This document shows, piece after piece, positions 24,198 to 37,156 of a DNA stretch of 64,000 nucleotides. The stretch spans positions 19,610,428-19,674,427 of the forward strand of contig NC_084803.1 in the NCBI RefSeq assembly GCF_963583255.1, in the 5' to 3' direction. The position numbers and the translations under genes were made by a program. This DNA comes from Pyrus communis (taxonomy: Eukaryota > Streptophyta > Magnoliopsida > Rosales > Rosaceae). How positions within the stretch are numbered: position 1 is the stretch's first letter; the number at the start of each line of letters is the position of its first letter. The notes under the pieces are model-generated. The model was not told the origin of the DNA. It saw only the letters and a list, made by a program, of their open reading frames with translations, and made no database searches.

Positions 24198-26360
24198 ATA
24201 ATTTCTAGAATATGCTTCGGAGAGTCCTGACATACTAAGAGACTGATAGACAAGCCCATTACATATCGAAGTAATCTTCGCATGTAGTGTGACAATTGAC
24301 TTGGACCATTTGTAATGAATTGGGCCCGATGACATTTTAATTGTGAGCTTCTAGGGCTTTTGTAGAGAATGTGGACCGTTGATCAATTAGGATTTGACTA
24401 CCAACCTGCATATTTTGTCAAGTGAAAAGTAGTCATATTTGATAAGTTATACACGTGGTTTGCTCCCATTGATCATGATATTTTATATTCCTACGGACGG
24501 AGGTTACGAAGACATTTGTCGACCAATCGAAGCATATTGCTGGCTCAAAATGGCGTAGGCTCATTCCGCTGGCCATTGACTCATCGTGGGCATTTAGGAA
24601 GTGGTGATTGGATGACCTCGATGGGTAGCAGTTGTTCCTCGTAATAGTTGTTTAGGAGATTGGTCGAGTTTGCTTCTAAGTTGTCGTCTTGCGATGGCTC
24701 TTCATGCATGGCCTGCTGTTGGTGTTTGGGAGGTGCTCCGCGAGATTCAAGCCTTGAGTGTATGTTGCCTTGCCAACTTAGCCTGGTCCTAGAACACTCT
24801 AGGTGAAAAAAGAAACTTCATCATGGTCTAGGTAAGGAGTTTCAGCGGCCTTAGCCTAGAATGAATGTTAGCCCCAGGACCCAAGCATAAATGCACACTT
24901 GTGGCCGGCTGATAGGGCTTACTACTAGTGGCAGGCCATTTTCCAGCTCGTTGATGGTGAGCTGATCAGCTAACTTAAGCTAACTGCCTTGGCTAAATTT
25001 AGGTAATCTACCGACTCGTCTAAGGAGTAGGTCGATCAAGGTAATCTTCCTATTAATCTTCTTCGAAAGTTAGGCCACTTGTGAGTAGATGTCCTCCGAC
25101 TGGTCAGTTGTGCCCGAGAGTCGAAAATCTTGGTGCCTTTGATCCTCGTGTCCTTGTTAAGTCATAAGGCCTAGAGGCAGTTGACATCGCGAGGTTTGCC
25201 AGCATAATCAATCAATTAATAAGTGTTTGATGGTTAGCCAGAACGAGCGAAGTGCGGCGTTGGCTAGGGTTTCCTCTTATTTGGAGTGTGGTGCAGCGCC
25301 ACACTTAGGAGTACATCGGTGGTGGGTGTCACAACGCAGTTCAAGCCGTCATTTCTCTTGCAGTGGAGACAGCTCGAGAGCCGTCGTTCTTTATGGTGTG
25401 GCGTGCGGTCGATGGTGATGGCGCGATGAGACCTGAGGGTTGGGTTGTGGGGAGTAATTTTCACACGTTGATGTATGGCGCCGAATTCTTCGGTGGTGTT
25501 ATTGCTAGTGTTGCCGCAACTTTGGTGTTCCTACTTGACGATCTTCGTGTTTTCACCATTCTTGAATTGAAAAAGAAATTGGGGAAGAAAGTTTTGTCTT
25601 TAGGATTTTACTTTTGTTCAATTGAATGAGCAATCATGAGTGTTTTTCAAGAACTCTCAATGAAATCACTAATTTGTGGGAGCAAATTTTCACTGTGGAT
25701 TGAATTGACGAAAACTTACGCACAAAGAAAAAAAAGAACACTAGTACGCTGTTAGCCGAAAGGCCTTTGAGGCCTAAGTCAGAAAAACTGTAGACTGTTA
25801 ATGCTCGAAATTGAGATATTAAAAAACACCAGTATGGTCAGCCCTTGGTGTGCACGGGACAATGATATAAGGTAATGGAAAAGATTTTAAGTGATTCACC
25901 CTTAAAACTAGGCGACATTAACTATGATGCTCGGTAATAGTGTAATCCTTTTCTTTCTTTTTTCGTCCGACCCTTATAAGAGGTACTTGTTCTTCTTTAT
26001 ATAGGCATTTGGTGAGCCAGAAAGTCTTGACACTTGATTATTCCACTGTCCTTGCATTAAATGGTTTGAACACACAAACCTTACCTACCAATTATTCCTC
26101 CACTATCTAAGGAACATGTGGAAGTGAAGTGACATTGGCTCAAATTTAGTTGCAATGTTTCTTGGTCCAACTTGTGTCGAGTGCCTTGCTCAGCCCTGAG
26201 GTGTCGAGGGAAACTATCTCGAGCGATTAGAAAGTACCTTTCTTGCTTGATACTCAGCTTATTTGCTGATAGTTAATCCCGACCAGTAAGCGGTCGTTTA
26301 GAGTGGTCATGCATCTTTCATTTGGTTTTATTGGGATGACTTATAAGCCCACGTGACTTA

Positions 26361-26707
26361 GGGCTGGTTTGGTATTGTTGTGCTTTGAAAAAAAGTTGAT
26401 TCTGCTGTGCTGTGAGAATAAGCGGCTGTGAAATAAAGCAGCAGAGTGTTTGGTAAACTTTTTTGTAAAAGTACTTTTGAAAAAAAAAAAAAAACACTAT
26501 TATAGTGTTTGGTAAACTTTTATGTAAAACAGATGTGAAAAAAAACCGATTTTTCAAAGCTGGGTTTTGCAGCTTCTTGTTTTTAGCTTTTTTTCACCCA
26601 AAACTGTGAAAAAAAGTTGAAGCTGAATGTTTACCAAACACAAAAACAGCTCCCAGCTTTTTTTTATACCAGCTTTTTTCAGAATCACCTCAGTACCAAA
26701 CCAGGTC
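26361..26707. mobile_element. Tourist-like MITE
   Basis: Inverted ends GGGCTGGTTTGGTA and GACCTGGTTTGGTA, flanked by TTA at 26358-26360 and 26708-26710. Length 347 bp. Interior rich in AAAAGCTG/CAGCTTTT words that pair. TTA target and GGTTTGG ends fit PIF/Harbinger-derived MITEs. Confidence 0.8.
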
Positions 26708-26854
26708 TTAGTCTTCTTTTCCTTCTTTAGGCATTTTCCAAGCCTTTATCATTTTAAGGGTCTAAAATGACTCTACGTTAACATAGAAAGTAATAGTATG
26801 GTGAGAGTTCTTGATTACTGGAATAAAGTGGCTGATCTTGGCTATTTATAGAAA

Positions 26855-26996
26855 GATGGTGCTATCTATACACTCTTTTTTACCATTCACACAAACTCTG
26901 TTAATTTCTGTCATTTGATCATTTTTCAATTTGAAGGTCGAAAATTAATAAGGGTGTGTGAAAGATAAAAAAAAAAGGTGTGTGGATAACACCACC
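26855..26996. mobile_element. Small MITE (GGTGTTATCCACAC family), copy 1
   Basis: Ends GATGGTGCTATCTATACAC and the reverse complement GGTGGTGTTATCCACACACC form inverted repeats. The same right end recurs at 29449-29596. No clear TSD here. Confidence 0.5.
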
Positions 26997-27309
26997 TTTT
27001 ATTAAAAAAACTGAGGAGTTAACCCTAGCTCCAGGTTCGTTGAACCTGTTAGCAGAGTGTTACGTGATCTACACACCGATGGAGGAATATTTCTCTAAGA
27101 TTCCTGCAATACACTTCAGAGAGTCTTGCCATGCTAAAAGACCAATACACAAGCACATTACATATGAGGGTAATTTGTGCAGGTTGTCCAGTAATCGGTT
27201 ACCGGTTAGGATTTTACTAACGGTCTACACATTTGGTCAAGGGCAGAGTTGTCATATTTGATAAGTTACGTGGCGTACTCCTATTGGTCGAGATATTTTA
27301 TGTTTCCAT

Positions 27310-27804
27310 AGGGACAATTACCAAGATTTTAATAGCTAAAGACTTCATAGTATAATATTTTAGCATTATAAATTTTTTGTGTTGAATAATACTTAGTTCC
27401 TTATAACAAGTCGGTCCATGATTTTTTTGCCATGGCTAGATCCCAAATCCAATTCAACATTCACCTTCACCCATTTCTTCAAGCCATGGATGATTGAGCC
27501 TTGGTAGCAACCATGTCGATTGTAACCTCAAGTCCAAATCCATGGCAATTACCATTCAGAATGGATGAAGAGTAGCATAACCATAGCAACCTATTCTAAT
27601 TTATTCTCATTGATTGAATAATTGGTGAATAGTAACTACCATGACAATTACTATTCACAACGGGTGGAGAGTGGTAAAAGGAAGCCAAGACTGTTTACTA
27701 TTTAAATCAATAGTAACTACCCCAAGTCCACTTTTAGACCCAAATCCAGCGAATGGCTGAAAATGCTCTCAAGGTTTTAAAGGAAGTACTCCTCAAAACA
27801 CTTC
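27310..27804. other. Spacer, nothing recognised
   Basis: Unremarkable sequence with several CCATGG/ACCATT words but no open frame or repeat I can name. Confidence 0.4.
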
Positions 27805-28808
27805 GGCCCTGTTTGGCACACCGTATAAGGCACCAGATAGTACTAATAATACGGAGTACGGTGTTTGATGTCCGTTTGGATTAAATAGTCACCGGATTAA
27901 ATAATCCGGGCCCACCTTTTTTATATTGTCTTTACCCGCTTGCTTATACCGTCCAAATCCACGATACAATTTAGTCGGGCTGAAATCTCTCGCTTTCTCC
28001 TTCTTCTCTAGACGCACTCTTGCTCTCTCGTCTGAATCCCAGGTTCATCTTCTCAAATTCTTCTTCGTTTGAACCCCAGTTCGTCTTTTCATTTTTCTTC
28101 TTCTTTCCAGGTTCTGCCCTTCCCTCTGTTCTTCCTCGTTGGCCAAATCACCATTGACCCAAAATTGCAGCACTAATTCACTAATTGTGGGGTTGTATTT
28201 ATTGCAATTTTATATGTTACAAAGTACCCCCTCTGAATCTGCAGCAAAGAGGAGATAAAATAAAAAATAAAAAATTCACCAATCGTGCGCCGAACCGTTG
28301 GCCCTCCCCCTGTTCTTGTTTTTTCGACGAACGGGAATCGATGACAATGATTCTTCTGGTACTTTGTGGATTTTGGTTTAGTTAATATGTTTATGGGCTT
28401 CTTCTGCAACTGGGTCTTGCAAAGAAACATGGTGTATTTGCAGAGAGATTCTTGACTAAAATTGTAGTGAAGGAAAACTGAGTTTGTGGGTGTTAATTGC
28501 AAAGCTTCGGAGTCGGAAATCAGTCGGGGAAGAAGAAGGGGGAGAGAGGGAGGGAGTTTGGGGGGTGCGGCGGAGAGATCTGGTGAACAAAAGAGATGAT
28601 TTCAGTTTTTTTTTTTAATTTTATTTTGAGTTTAATTTTATTTTAAGTTTGATTCTTCCTATCCGGTAATACCAAACACAGTATAAATAATACGGTCATT
28701 AGTCCGATACTGCACCAAACGCTCGACTAATTTAGTCAGTATTATCCAGTGGCTATTTATCCTATCCGACAGAAATAGTCAGTACAGTCCGAGCTGCCAA
28801 ACGAGGCC
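27805..28808. mobile_element. PIF/Harbinger-like element, 1.0 kb
   Basis: Inverted ends GGCCCTGTTTGGCA and GGCCTCGTTTGGCA, flanked by TTC at 27802-27804 and 28809-28811. The subterminal region carries GTCCGATACTGCACCAAACG and TATCCGACAGAAATAGTCAGTAC words. A related shorter copy lies at 39579-40102. The interior includes pyrimidine/purine-rich tracts and no transposase. Confidence 0.75.
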
Positions 28809-28811
28809 TTC

Positions 28812-29448
28812 GTGGACAATTCACAGAATTTTATGCTTATGATCAAAACCGTTCATATTACAAATCACTTTATAAAAAGTGATTGTTTGTTCATGAAGCC
28901 AAAGTATTATTTAATATGTGAATTAGGCTAGACTTTCTTTAAAACTTTTCGTAATCAAGTATTATTTATTCGTGTTTGAACTCTAAAAAAGTGATCATAA
29001 GTTAAGTTGTGCAAGTGATCATAAATTAAGTGGTGCAAGTGAAATGGCATTATAATTAGAGAACGTTTCTGTAAGCTTTAATTTGGAAGTGCTTTTGGTT
29101 GAAGTGCTTTTATAGTAAAATGGCTTTAGGGCTTTTTAGCTGAGCAACATGGCACAATGCAATGCATGCTCCTCCTCCTCGTGTCATTTTTTTTTTTCAA
29201 AGGTGTGTTATGTGTTATCCACAGAATACCATTCTTCCTTCAGTTGCTTTTTCTTTGTAGCCAAACTTTCCCTTAATTGTTTTAAGGCTGAGAAGATTGA
29301 TTGCCCCAGTCTGAAGAAAACAAACTGATTCAGGTGCGGTAGCAATTTTAACCACCCACCAACCTCATTCGACCATTGACATACTCTACCTATTGCGGTG
29401 GTGCTGATTTGGTCTCCCATTAATTTCTTTGCCTTTGGTATTATATTA
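28812..29448. other. Spacer, nothing recognised
   Basis: A minus-strand frame at 29208-29420 shows no domain. No repeat boundaries identified. Confidence 0.35.
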
Positions 29449-29596
29449 GAGTGGTCCTATTTATATACTTATTTTTACTTCGTGCATATTTTTTGTTAAT
29501 TTTTATCCTTTACTGCTTTTTAATTCATTCGATCTACTGGATGGAAATTGAAACAGTGTGTGAAAGGCAAAAATGGGTGTGTGGATAACACCATCC
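29449..29596. mobile_element. Small MITE (GGTGTTATCCACAC family), copy 2, hAT-type TSD
   Basis: Ends GAGTGGTCCTATTTATATAC and GGATGGTGTTATCCACACAC (13 of 20 alike), flanked by a perfect 8-bp duplication TTATATTA at 29441-29448 and 29597-29604. Length 148 bp. Confidence 0.65.
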
Positions 29597-29604
29597 TTAT
29601 ATTA

Positions 29605-30378
29605 ACTCAATTAATTGGTTTATGATACAAACCCAAGCTTTCACATTTCTAAATGTCGTAAAACGGTCTATTAGTAAGATGATTTGCAGCTTACACAATG
29701 AAGAGCGTTTGTCTTTGTATATAAGTTTTGTGTTCAAATCTATCATTGTACAAAAAAACAAAACAAAGCCTTGTGCCAGAGTAGTTTGGTTTGACATTTC
29801 TCGAGTTATGAACCGATCTGAATCCATATCACATACAAATGGAAATTATTCACCTAAGAATTAGATTTGACACAAGCCAATGTTTTACGACTGATATTAG
29901 TGGTAATTAAGTATGTTTTTAAGAATTAGATTTGACACAAATCAATGTTTTTCGACACGACCTATGATCTAATCAATAATTTAAATTAGGGGTAATATTT
30001 TTATGTTTTTCTCCTCTTATCTATTTAGTTAGAAGATTCAGCTTTTGCTGGATTCATCCTAAATTTCGCGCAGATTTCTTTTCCAAAGCAAAACATGAAG
30101 TTGATGGAGAGATTTGTGTTTCATTTGGTTGGTTTACTTTTAAAAGGCCCGGAGCGACTTGAACGGCAATATTGTAAACGGATGTCAATGCAATATTACA
30201 ATGTTATATTGATGTATTAGTACAAAATACAGAGCTCGTATCAACAATATTTACTAAATATTGATAATAAATAAATAAAATAAATAAATAAATAAAAATA
30301 AAAAAACATCGTAAACATGACGTTAATATTTAGTTGTAATATCATGGTTCAATATTTGTTTGTGTTTTTGCTTGGTGG
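29605..30378. other. Spacer, nothing recognised
   Basis: Includes overlapping frames on both strands at about 29600-29860 without a domain, and an AAATA-rich simple stretch near 30270-30305. Confidence 0.4.
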
Positions 30379-30386
30379 GTTGCGCT

Positions 30387-31564
30387 TAAGGATGGGCAAA
30401 ATACCCGCGGTTACCTGCCCATTTAAACTTCACAGTTACGGTTATGGGTAACCATTTAGATAAATAAACGGTTACCGTTTACCCATTTATTTTATATATG
30501 TAAAATTTGGTGAGGAAGGGAATTGGGGAAGGCTTTCAGGTGGGGAACATTTTTCCTACCCGGTTTATACTTTGGTGTACATAACTTGATCCCTAGTTTG
30601 TTTTGTTTGGAATTTTGAATTACCGATTTATAACATAAAGTTAACATAAACGGTGTACGTAACTTCCTGGAATAAATGGGCAACCGTTTACCCATTTATT
30701 TTATATATGTAAATTTTGGTGAGGAAAAGGAAATGGGGAAGGCTTTTGTGTGGGGAACATTTTTCTTATCCGGTTTAAACTTTGGTGTACGTAACTCCCT
30801 AGTTTGTTTTGTTTAGAATTTTGAATTACCGATTTATAATAATATAACTTAACATAAACGGTGTACGTCACTTCCTGGAAAATGAGAAGGGTATCATGAA
30901 TATATTACCGATTTAGTTGTTTAGAATTTTGAAGATAAATTGCATATAGAAACATTTCAACATTACAACAAGCCATATAAGACATTCATCCAAATATTTG
31001 ACAAATGCTACTCGAATTCGCACAAATATCTACCCTGCTTCCACCACATATTCCAGGAATTTACTTTTAAGGTTAGAAAATCAATGATAGCCTCAAGATG
31101 CCAGTCAAAATTCTAAATCGGTATCATCAATATTTTACAACATTTCACCTAAATCGGTAATATATTCATGATACCCTTTCTTATAATTGGTATCATGAAT
31201 ATAAACTTTGGTGTACGTAACTCCTTAGTTTGTTTTGGATGAATGTCTTATGTGGGGAACTTTTTGTTCTTATAACTGGTTTAAAATTTATGAATATATT
31301 ACCGATTTGATTGATCCTCTTGTTTTGTTTTTTCTCTGAAGAAAAAAAGATAAACATGTTAAAAAGGGTAAACGGGTAATAAACGGTTACAGTTAAATAC
31401 GTATGCGGTTATGAGTATGATTAACCGTTTATAAACGATTATAGGTATGAGTATAATCGTTTAGGAAATTACCCACCGGGTAAACGATTATGTGAGTATA
31501 AGTATAAATGGTTATGAATAAATAACCGCGGTTACCTGTCCGCCATAACCGTTACTCATTCCTA
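30387..31564. mobile_element. Non-autonomous hAT element
   Basis: Ends TAAGGATGGGCAAA and TAGGAATGAGTAAC, with GGTTACC/GGTAACCGCGG subterminal words in both orientations. It is flanked by a perfect 8-bp duplication GTTGCGCT at 30379-30386 and 31565-31572. Length 1178 bp. There is no transposase; the interior consists of tandem and inverted repeats. Confidence 0.88.
30474..30890. repeat. 209-bp tandem duplication inside the hAT element
   Basis: Two head-to-tail units starting near 30474 and 30683 share ACCCATTTATTTTATATATG, GGTGAGGAA, GGGGAACATTTTTC and CTTTGGTGTACGTAACT blocks. Shorter fragments of the unit recur near 31195-31290. Confidence 0.85.
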
Positions 31565-31572
31565 GTTGCGCT

Positions 31573-32164
31573 CTTCTCCTGTTTTTGGGCCTCCCTCTTT
31601 GTCTGGTCTTTATTGGGCACTTTGGGCCGTGCGTTTCGGATTTAGAGTCTAATTGGGTTCAGGTTCTAACAAGTTGTTCTAATAAAAAAAGGATTCTATC
31701 ATTTTGTGGGACCCACCCTAACCTGGTAAATTTAACAAAATCCCATCCCTTTCATGGCTAATTTTGCTAATTAGGCATCCTAATAAAATCGTTATCTTTA
31801 CAAAATTGGTTACCATTAAATTAGCGCCAAAAAATCACCCCCAAAAAAGAAAAAAAAAATAATAATAAAATAAAAAAAATCAGATTTCCCACAAAATGTT
31901 TTTCAAAACGGGTCAAAAATCAAGATTTAGTTTAGGGTTTAGGGGCGGGGGCAAATTTTCAGTCCCCCCCAAAACAACAGAAAAAATAGAAAAAAATCCA
32001 AATTTTTTAAGCCCCAAAAATTAATCGGGTTGGTCCGTCTCGGTCGCTCTCTCCTTGTTTAGGTCTCACTCCATCAACTATTAAGTTGACCTACATATTA
32101 AAACGTCACTTTCCCACCGTCAACTATATATAATCCCCCATAATTAAATATTAATTTTATTATC
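31573..32164. other. Spacer upstream of IRX14
   Basis: AT-rich with A- and C-runs. No gene recognised. Confidence 0.4.
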
Positions 32165-32345
32165 GTTTAATACTACAATTTAATGATACTTTTCTTCATT
32201 TGTAAGTGAAAGGTCTTAGCTTCGATAATTATCAAGTGCGAATTTGAACCAAACTATTGCCAGCTCATTGTAAGGTTTAGTCCACTCTCATACCCCTTAA
32301 TAAATATAATATCGTTTGTTTTAAAATTAAAAAATAAAAAATAAA
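32165..32345 (+). mobile_element. SINE-like retroposon, plus-strand copy
   Basis: Matches the 357-527 copy through TTGTAAGTGAAAGGTCTTAG, GCTCATTGTAAGGTTTAGTCC and ATATCGTTTG, and ends in an A-rich tail (AAAATAAAAAATAAAAAA). A possible TATTAATT duplication flanks it. It lies about 0.5 kb upstream of the IRX14 start codon. Confidence 0.65.
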
Positions 32346-32452
32346 AAACTATTAATTCAAATTAAAATAGAAAATCGTTGCGTGCATTAAAACCAAAACC
32401 TTCCCTGTCCGAAACCGCACAAAGCCCATCTGGGCCCGCAGTTTATGGGCCC

Positions 32453-32481
32453 TTCCCCCCCCCCCCCCCCCCCTTCTCTTT

Positions 32482-32520
<39 letters not shown>
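32453..32520. repeat. Poly-C run followed by (CT)n microsatellite
   Basis: A run of about 19 C followed by a CT repeat of about 17 units, on the transcribed side of the IRX14 promoter or leader. Such tracts vary in length between alleles. A second short (CT)n lies at 32699-32718 and a (GA)n directly before the start codon at 32834-32850. Confidence 0.85.
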
Positions 32521-32521
<1 letters not shown>

Positions 32522-32853
32522 CTCCCCCCGTTCTCTCTCCTCTGTTTGAAAGTGGACAAAGAAATGCTGAGAATAAAACTGAAAAGCCAACCAATTCTAA
32601 CAACTTCGAAATTTCATTCTTAAATTTGAAGAAATCTCTGATTAAAAGTTACAAATCACACTTTAATTACGTCTTAATCATCCCCACCATCCGCAACCTC
32701 TCTCTCTCTCTCTCTCTACAGAAGCTCAACTAACGTCAAAGGAACTCAAGGGATACAGTGCTTCAAAGACCAACACAACAAACGAACCCACCTCTCCAAC
32801 TCTTGACCTCTGCTTTCTCTCTCTAGGATTTTTGTGAGAGAGAGAGAGAGATT

Positions 32854-35800
32854 ATGAAGCTCTCTGCTTTGCACCAGAGCTACCTCACCAGGCGGAGCAA
32901 CAGCTTCAGGGGATCGGCGCCTTTGGACTCCTCATCTGACGGCAAGTCGCCGGCGACGCTGTCCTGGCTCCTACTCCATGGCCTCTGCTGCCTCATCAGC
33001 CTCGTCCTCGGCTTCCGCTTCTCTCGCCTCGTCTTCTTCTTCCTCTTCTCCACCTCCATTTCCAATCTCTATCCGGCGCCGTTTCGGTCAGTTGCTGATC
33101 ACACCGTCAGAAATCTAGAGTTCCCCGCGAACCCGGTCCAGAGTCTCGAGTTTAATCTCAACAGGAACGCCACCACCGGCAGCTCCAGCAGCCGGGTCGT
33201 CGTCGGGCGGCATGGGATCCGAATCCGGCCGTGGCCGCACCCGAACCCGACCGAGACCATGAAGGCGCACCGCATAATTGAGACGGTTCAGAGGGAGCAG
33301 AGGAGGCAGTTCGGAGTCAGCAACCCCAAAACGGTCATCGCTGTCACGCCCACCTACGCTCGGACCTTCCAGGCGCTGCATTTGACTGGCGTTATGCACT
33401 CGCTGATGCTGGTGCCGTACGACGTCGTCTGGATCGTCATCGAGGCCGGCGGGGTCACGAAGGAGACGGCCTCGATTGTGTCCAAGTCGGGGCTCCGGAT
33501 CATCCACGAGGGGTTTGATCAACGGATGGCTAATACTTGGGATGGCCGCCGCCTGCTGGAGGCTCGGATGCGGCTTCGTGCTTTGAGGTGAATTCTCAGT
33601 TTTTAATGTTTTATTTTCATTTGTTTACTTCTGTTAATAAGTTATTCTTCGAAAATTGCGGTTAAATTTCACGGAAGATGAAAAATGAAGCTTAACCAAA
33701 TGATTATGGATATTCTAATTACACTTATAATTCTGTAGTTATTATTATTTGTCAGAATTAAAGCAATTGAAGATGTGTTTAGTTTGTAAAATGTGGGTTG
33801 CATTTAGTTTACGAGTTTGACTTTGTGTGCAATGGAGCAGAATTGTGAGAGAGCAGAAGCTGGACGGGATAGTGATGTTTGCGGACGATAGTAATATGCA
33901 CAGTATGGAGCTTTTCGATGAGTTGCAGAATGTGAAATGGTTTGGTGCTGTTTCGGTGGGAATACTTGCTCATTCAGAGAATACAGATGAATCGTCTGAG
34001 GCCACAGTTCAGAAAAAGGAAGAAGGGGAGAACCAGTCAATGCCAATTCAAGGTCCTGCTTGTAACTCATCCAATAAGTTGATTGGTTGGCACACCTTTA
34101 ACACCTTGCCCTATGTGGGAAAGAGCGCAAATTACATTGATGATCGAGCACCTGTACTACCCAAGAAGCTGGAGTGGGCTGGGTTTGTATTGAATTCACG
34201 GTTGCTTTGGAGTGAAGCTGAAGATAAACCAGAGTGGGTTAATGATCTAGATAGTATTGGTGGTGCTGATGAGCTGATAGTGAGCCCTCTATTCTTGTTG
34301 AAGGACTTGTCTTTGGTTGAGCCACTTGGAAATTGTGGGCGCCAAGTTTTGCTCTGGTGGCTCCGTGTTGAAGCTCGTTTCGATAGTAAATTTCCTCCCA
34401 GGTGAGTCTTTCTTATTTTGCTCATTGTATTCAACACTATTCCTATTGATTCAACGCAGTTTGGTTGTTCATTTTTGACCTGTTGATGATCCGCAAGCTA
34501 GGTGTGGGGGTGCTTCCTTGTTTGCTTTTTTGTATCTTATGAACCCCAGCGGGTGATGTATATGTTATCATATACAATACCGGAAAACTACATGATAATT
34601 TTAGAAAATTTTTGTGGACTTAGGTAGATATTTGCCAGCCAATTTAGGATATTTCTTGTGTCTAACACTCAAGTCCTGTGCCTAGATTTTGAGAACTTTT
34701 CCTTTACAACACATTCAGCATGATCTTTATAGTGTGTCTCATGACTGTTGGTGCTATGGTGTTGTGGAGTCTCTATATCCCAAATCCTGTGCCCATTTCC
34801 ACCTAAAATATCTGCAAATATTACAATTTTTCTTGATCCAATGTATTAATGGGAGACTTTATCATTTAGTCCTTTTCCTACTACCTGTAGCCAAAAAATG
34901 GCTAAGTGGTTATATAGTGCTAGTGTAAATGCTGCTACATTATATTAGGACTTGACTAAAAATAACTTCTCCCCCTAGATATTAGTTGTATTGTATCTAG
35001 AAGTCAATTCAAGTATTAGCGACACTTGTGATTTATCCCAACTGATCCAGTCTATTATAAGATTCAGATTCATGGCACATATGGCATATCCATTTGTGCT
35101 TAGTGTCTTATGTTGGTTGATATGAGAATTTAGAGCAGGATTTGATGAGCCAACGCATTACATTCACATGCAACTTCTCATCTCACAATCTGAAAAAGAC
35201 ATGCTAGTATTGGACTTGAATTGACCCAAGTTGAAATAAGATGTGACTTCTCAATAACCACGTGATAGAATTTCTATTGACCGGGAAAAAAATGATCAAA
35301 TTTCGTGGACAAGATTTATACGATCCTTATTTAACACCTCTTTATGTAATTAACATATATACCTACTTGATTCCCTTTCTCATTATTTCCTGTTCCAGCC
35401 TTTTATCTATCCTAGAGAAAGTAGGACCTTGTAGGCTCTATATATAAATTGGTAATATCATTTGTGTTTCTTTTTGGTAAAGAATGGATTTGGTACTTTA
35501 ATTAATATCACTAGGAATAAACATGTCTTTTTGTTGTAATACCATAAGTGTACCTGTAATTTTTTGTAATACCACAACTACTACCCTTTAGTATGTTTTT
35601 TCAGTATAGTAAAACAATTGGTACGGTTGAAGGAAATTAATTTGCAAAATGATTTTGAAAATGTAAATTGTTTTGGAGAAAATAATTTTCTGATTAGTAA
35701 ATTTTCTAGCATTTTAAACTATAATGTATGTAGATAACAAAAACATGAAATAGTTATCATTTTATTCTTCTAGGTGTTGCGATAGTCTTATTATCAGTAG

Positions 35801-37156
35801 CAACTAGAAAAATATGGCATTTGAAATGTTTGTCGGTCAGTATGTGAGAAAAATTATTTTGTAGAAAGGCATTTTGGTACCCAAAGCCAGTTTATTTTTA
35901 ATTCTTAAGAGTTAGTAGACATTGCAATGGTAATCAGTCTTATTCTCATTCTAATTATAGAGAATTAATTAGCATTTTAATGGGAATATAATATTCCGGT
36001 TCCTTCTCATTTATTAATTTATCCTGATTCAATTAAGTTCTGTAGCATTTTGAAGGGCTGACCGAGATTTCAGAAATTTCTGGTTTATGTCCATATAGCT
36101 GATGGCGGTTGTTGTTTCATACCAATTTATGTTTGATATGTGAAGTGTAATGTATCACGTATGTGCTGTATGTAATTGCTGTCTCACATCCTAACAGTTG
36201 AAAAATATATCCTATTGTATCATAGATTCTATAATATGGAAGGTCCGCTCATGAGGGTTTTTGAGTGTTCAAGACATAATTGTTGTCCCACATTTTTTTA
36301 TTTGGTGTCCATGCCTTTGTGAAGTCGCATTCTTTTTCATGTTATCACGATGTCTTCATATTTTATGATTTAGCTTAGAGTATTCTTTCCAGTCCCAAGT
36401 ATATTAGTCCCATCTTTTCGTTTCTTAATAAAGCAGGTTGTGTAATTTGTAAGTTCCCTTTTGTTTATTGCATCGTCAGAAGTCTTTCCTCTCCTTTTTT
36501 TTCTCTTTGGGCTAAAGGGTATTCTAGGTTCACCCAGGAAGAAGTGATCTAAGTCCCCCGTTACTTGTGTGCGAAGACTGGATTCCATTAACTCCTTGTG
36601 AGGGCAATTCTGATTGGAAACTTGATCTGCCTTTATGAACTTGTACAAACTACACTTAGTATTTCGTGTTTGTGTTTTTATGCTCCCATGGGACATTGTT
36701 TGTCATTTCTTTGTGATCTGATAGTTAATAGTGAAATTTTACCTCACAAGAAACGAATAATATATTTGGTCCATGAGTCTGTCTTGTTTTGTGTGCAACA
36801 TCAGTGATCGTATTTAGTGTATAGTTACATTTGATTCTCCATGAACTCAGCTTTTTATCACGCTAGCATGATTCCTCTGCTCTCTGTTTGATCATTAGTT
36901 TGAATTTTTCTTGTACAGATGGACTATCAACCCACCTTTGGAAATCACTGTACCATCAAAACGTACACCATGGCCTGATGCTCCACCTGAACTCCCATCT
37001 AATGAAAAAACAGAAACTGCAGTTGAAGAGCACACAATGAAGCGTCCTATAAAAATCCATGCACCCAGAACGAAGAGAAGTTCTCGAAGCAAGAGGAAGC
37101 ACGAGACAAAAACAATTGACATGCAGGCTTCTGCAAGGCATACTGAACAGGACTGA
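32854..37156 (+). CDS. IRX14: IRX14, GT43 xylan glycosyltransferase
   Basis: Exons 32854-33587, 33841-34401 and 36919-37156 join to 510 residues, close to the roughly 525 of Arabidopsis IRX14. The N-terminus MKLSALHQSYL and an arginine-rich cytosolic tail precede one signal anchor (about 36-66), giving a type II Golgi topology. The GT43 domain runs from about residue 155; the metal-binding acidic motif ADDSN is at 259-263 and GWHTFNTLPY follows. The C-terminus is basic (PRTKRSSRSKRKH). In Arabidopsis IRX14 works with IRX9 and IRX10 to elongate the beta-1,4-xylan backbone. All splice sites are GT-AG, and intron 2 is long (2.5 kb) without a recognised insertion. The 5' leader has a GA repeat. 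Function is by family; identity is firm. Confidence 0.95.

Larger units (their letters stand above)
24198..27309. mobile_element. Possible remnant of an LTR-type element
   Basis: Two diverged direct repeats bracket this stretch: 24198-24494 and 27097-27309. They share CTTCGGAGAGTCCTGACAT-type, CATTACATAT-type, TTAGGATTTGACTA and TCATATTTGATAAGTTA blocks in the same order, at roughly 70% identity by eye. The interior has no recognisable gag or pol, and frames at 25227-25629 have no domain. This could be a very old non-autonomous LTR element or a segmental duplication. Confidence 0.35.

Noticed and set aside
32453..32520. Frames of Arg-Glu and Pro/Ser repeats on both strands
   Set aside because: Translations of the poly-C and (CT)n microsatellite.
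33115..33522. Long antisense frame opposite IRX14 exon 1
   Set aside because: Shadow of a GC-rich coding exon; no domain.
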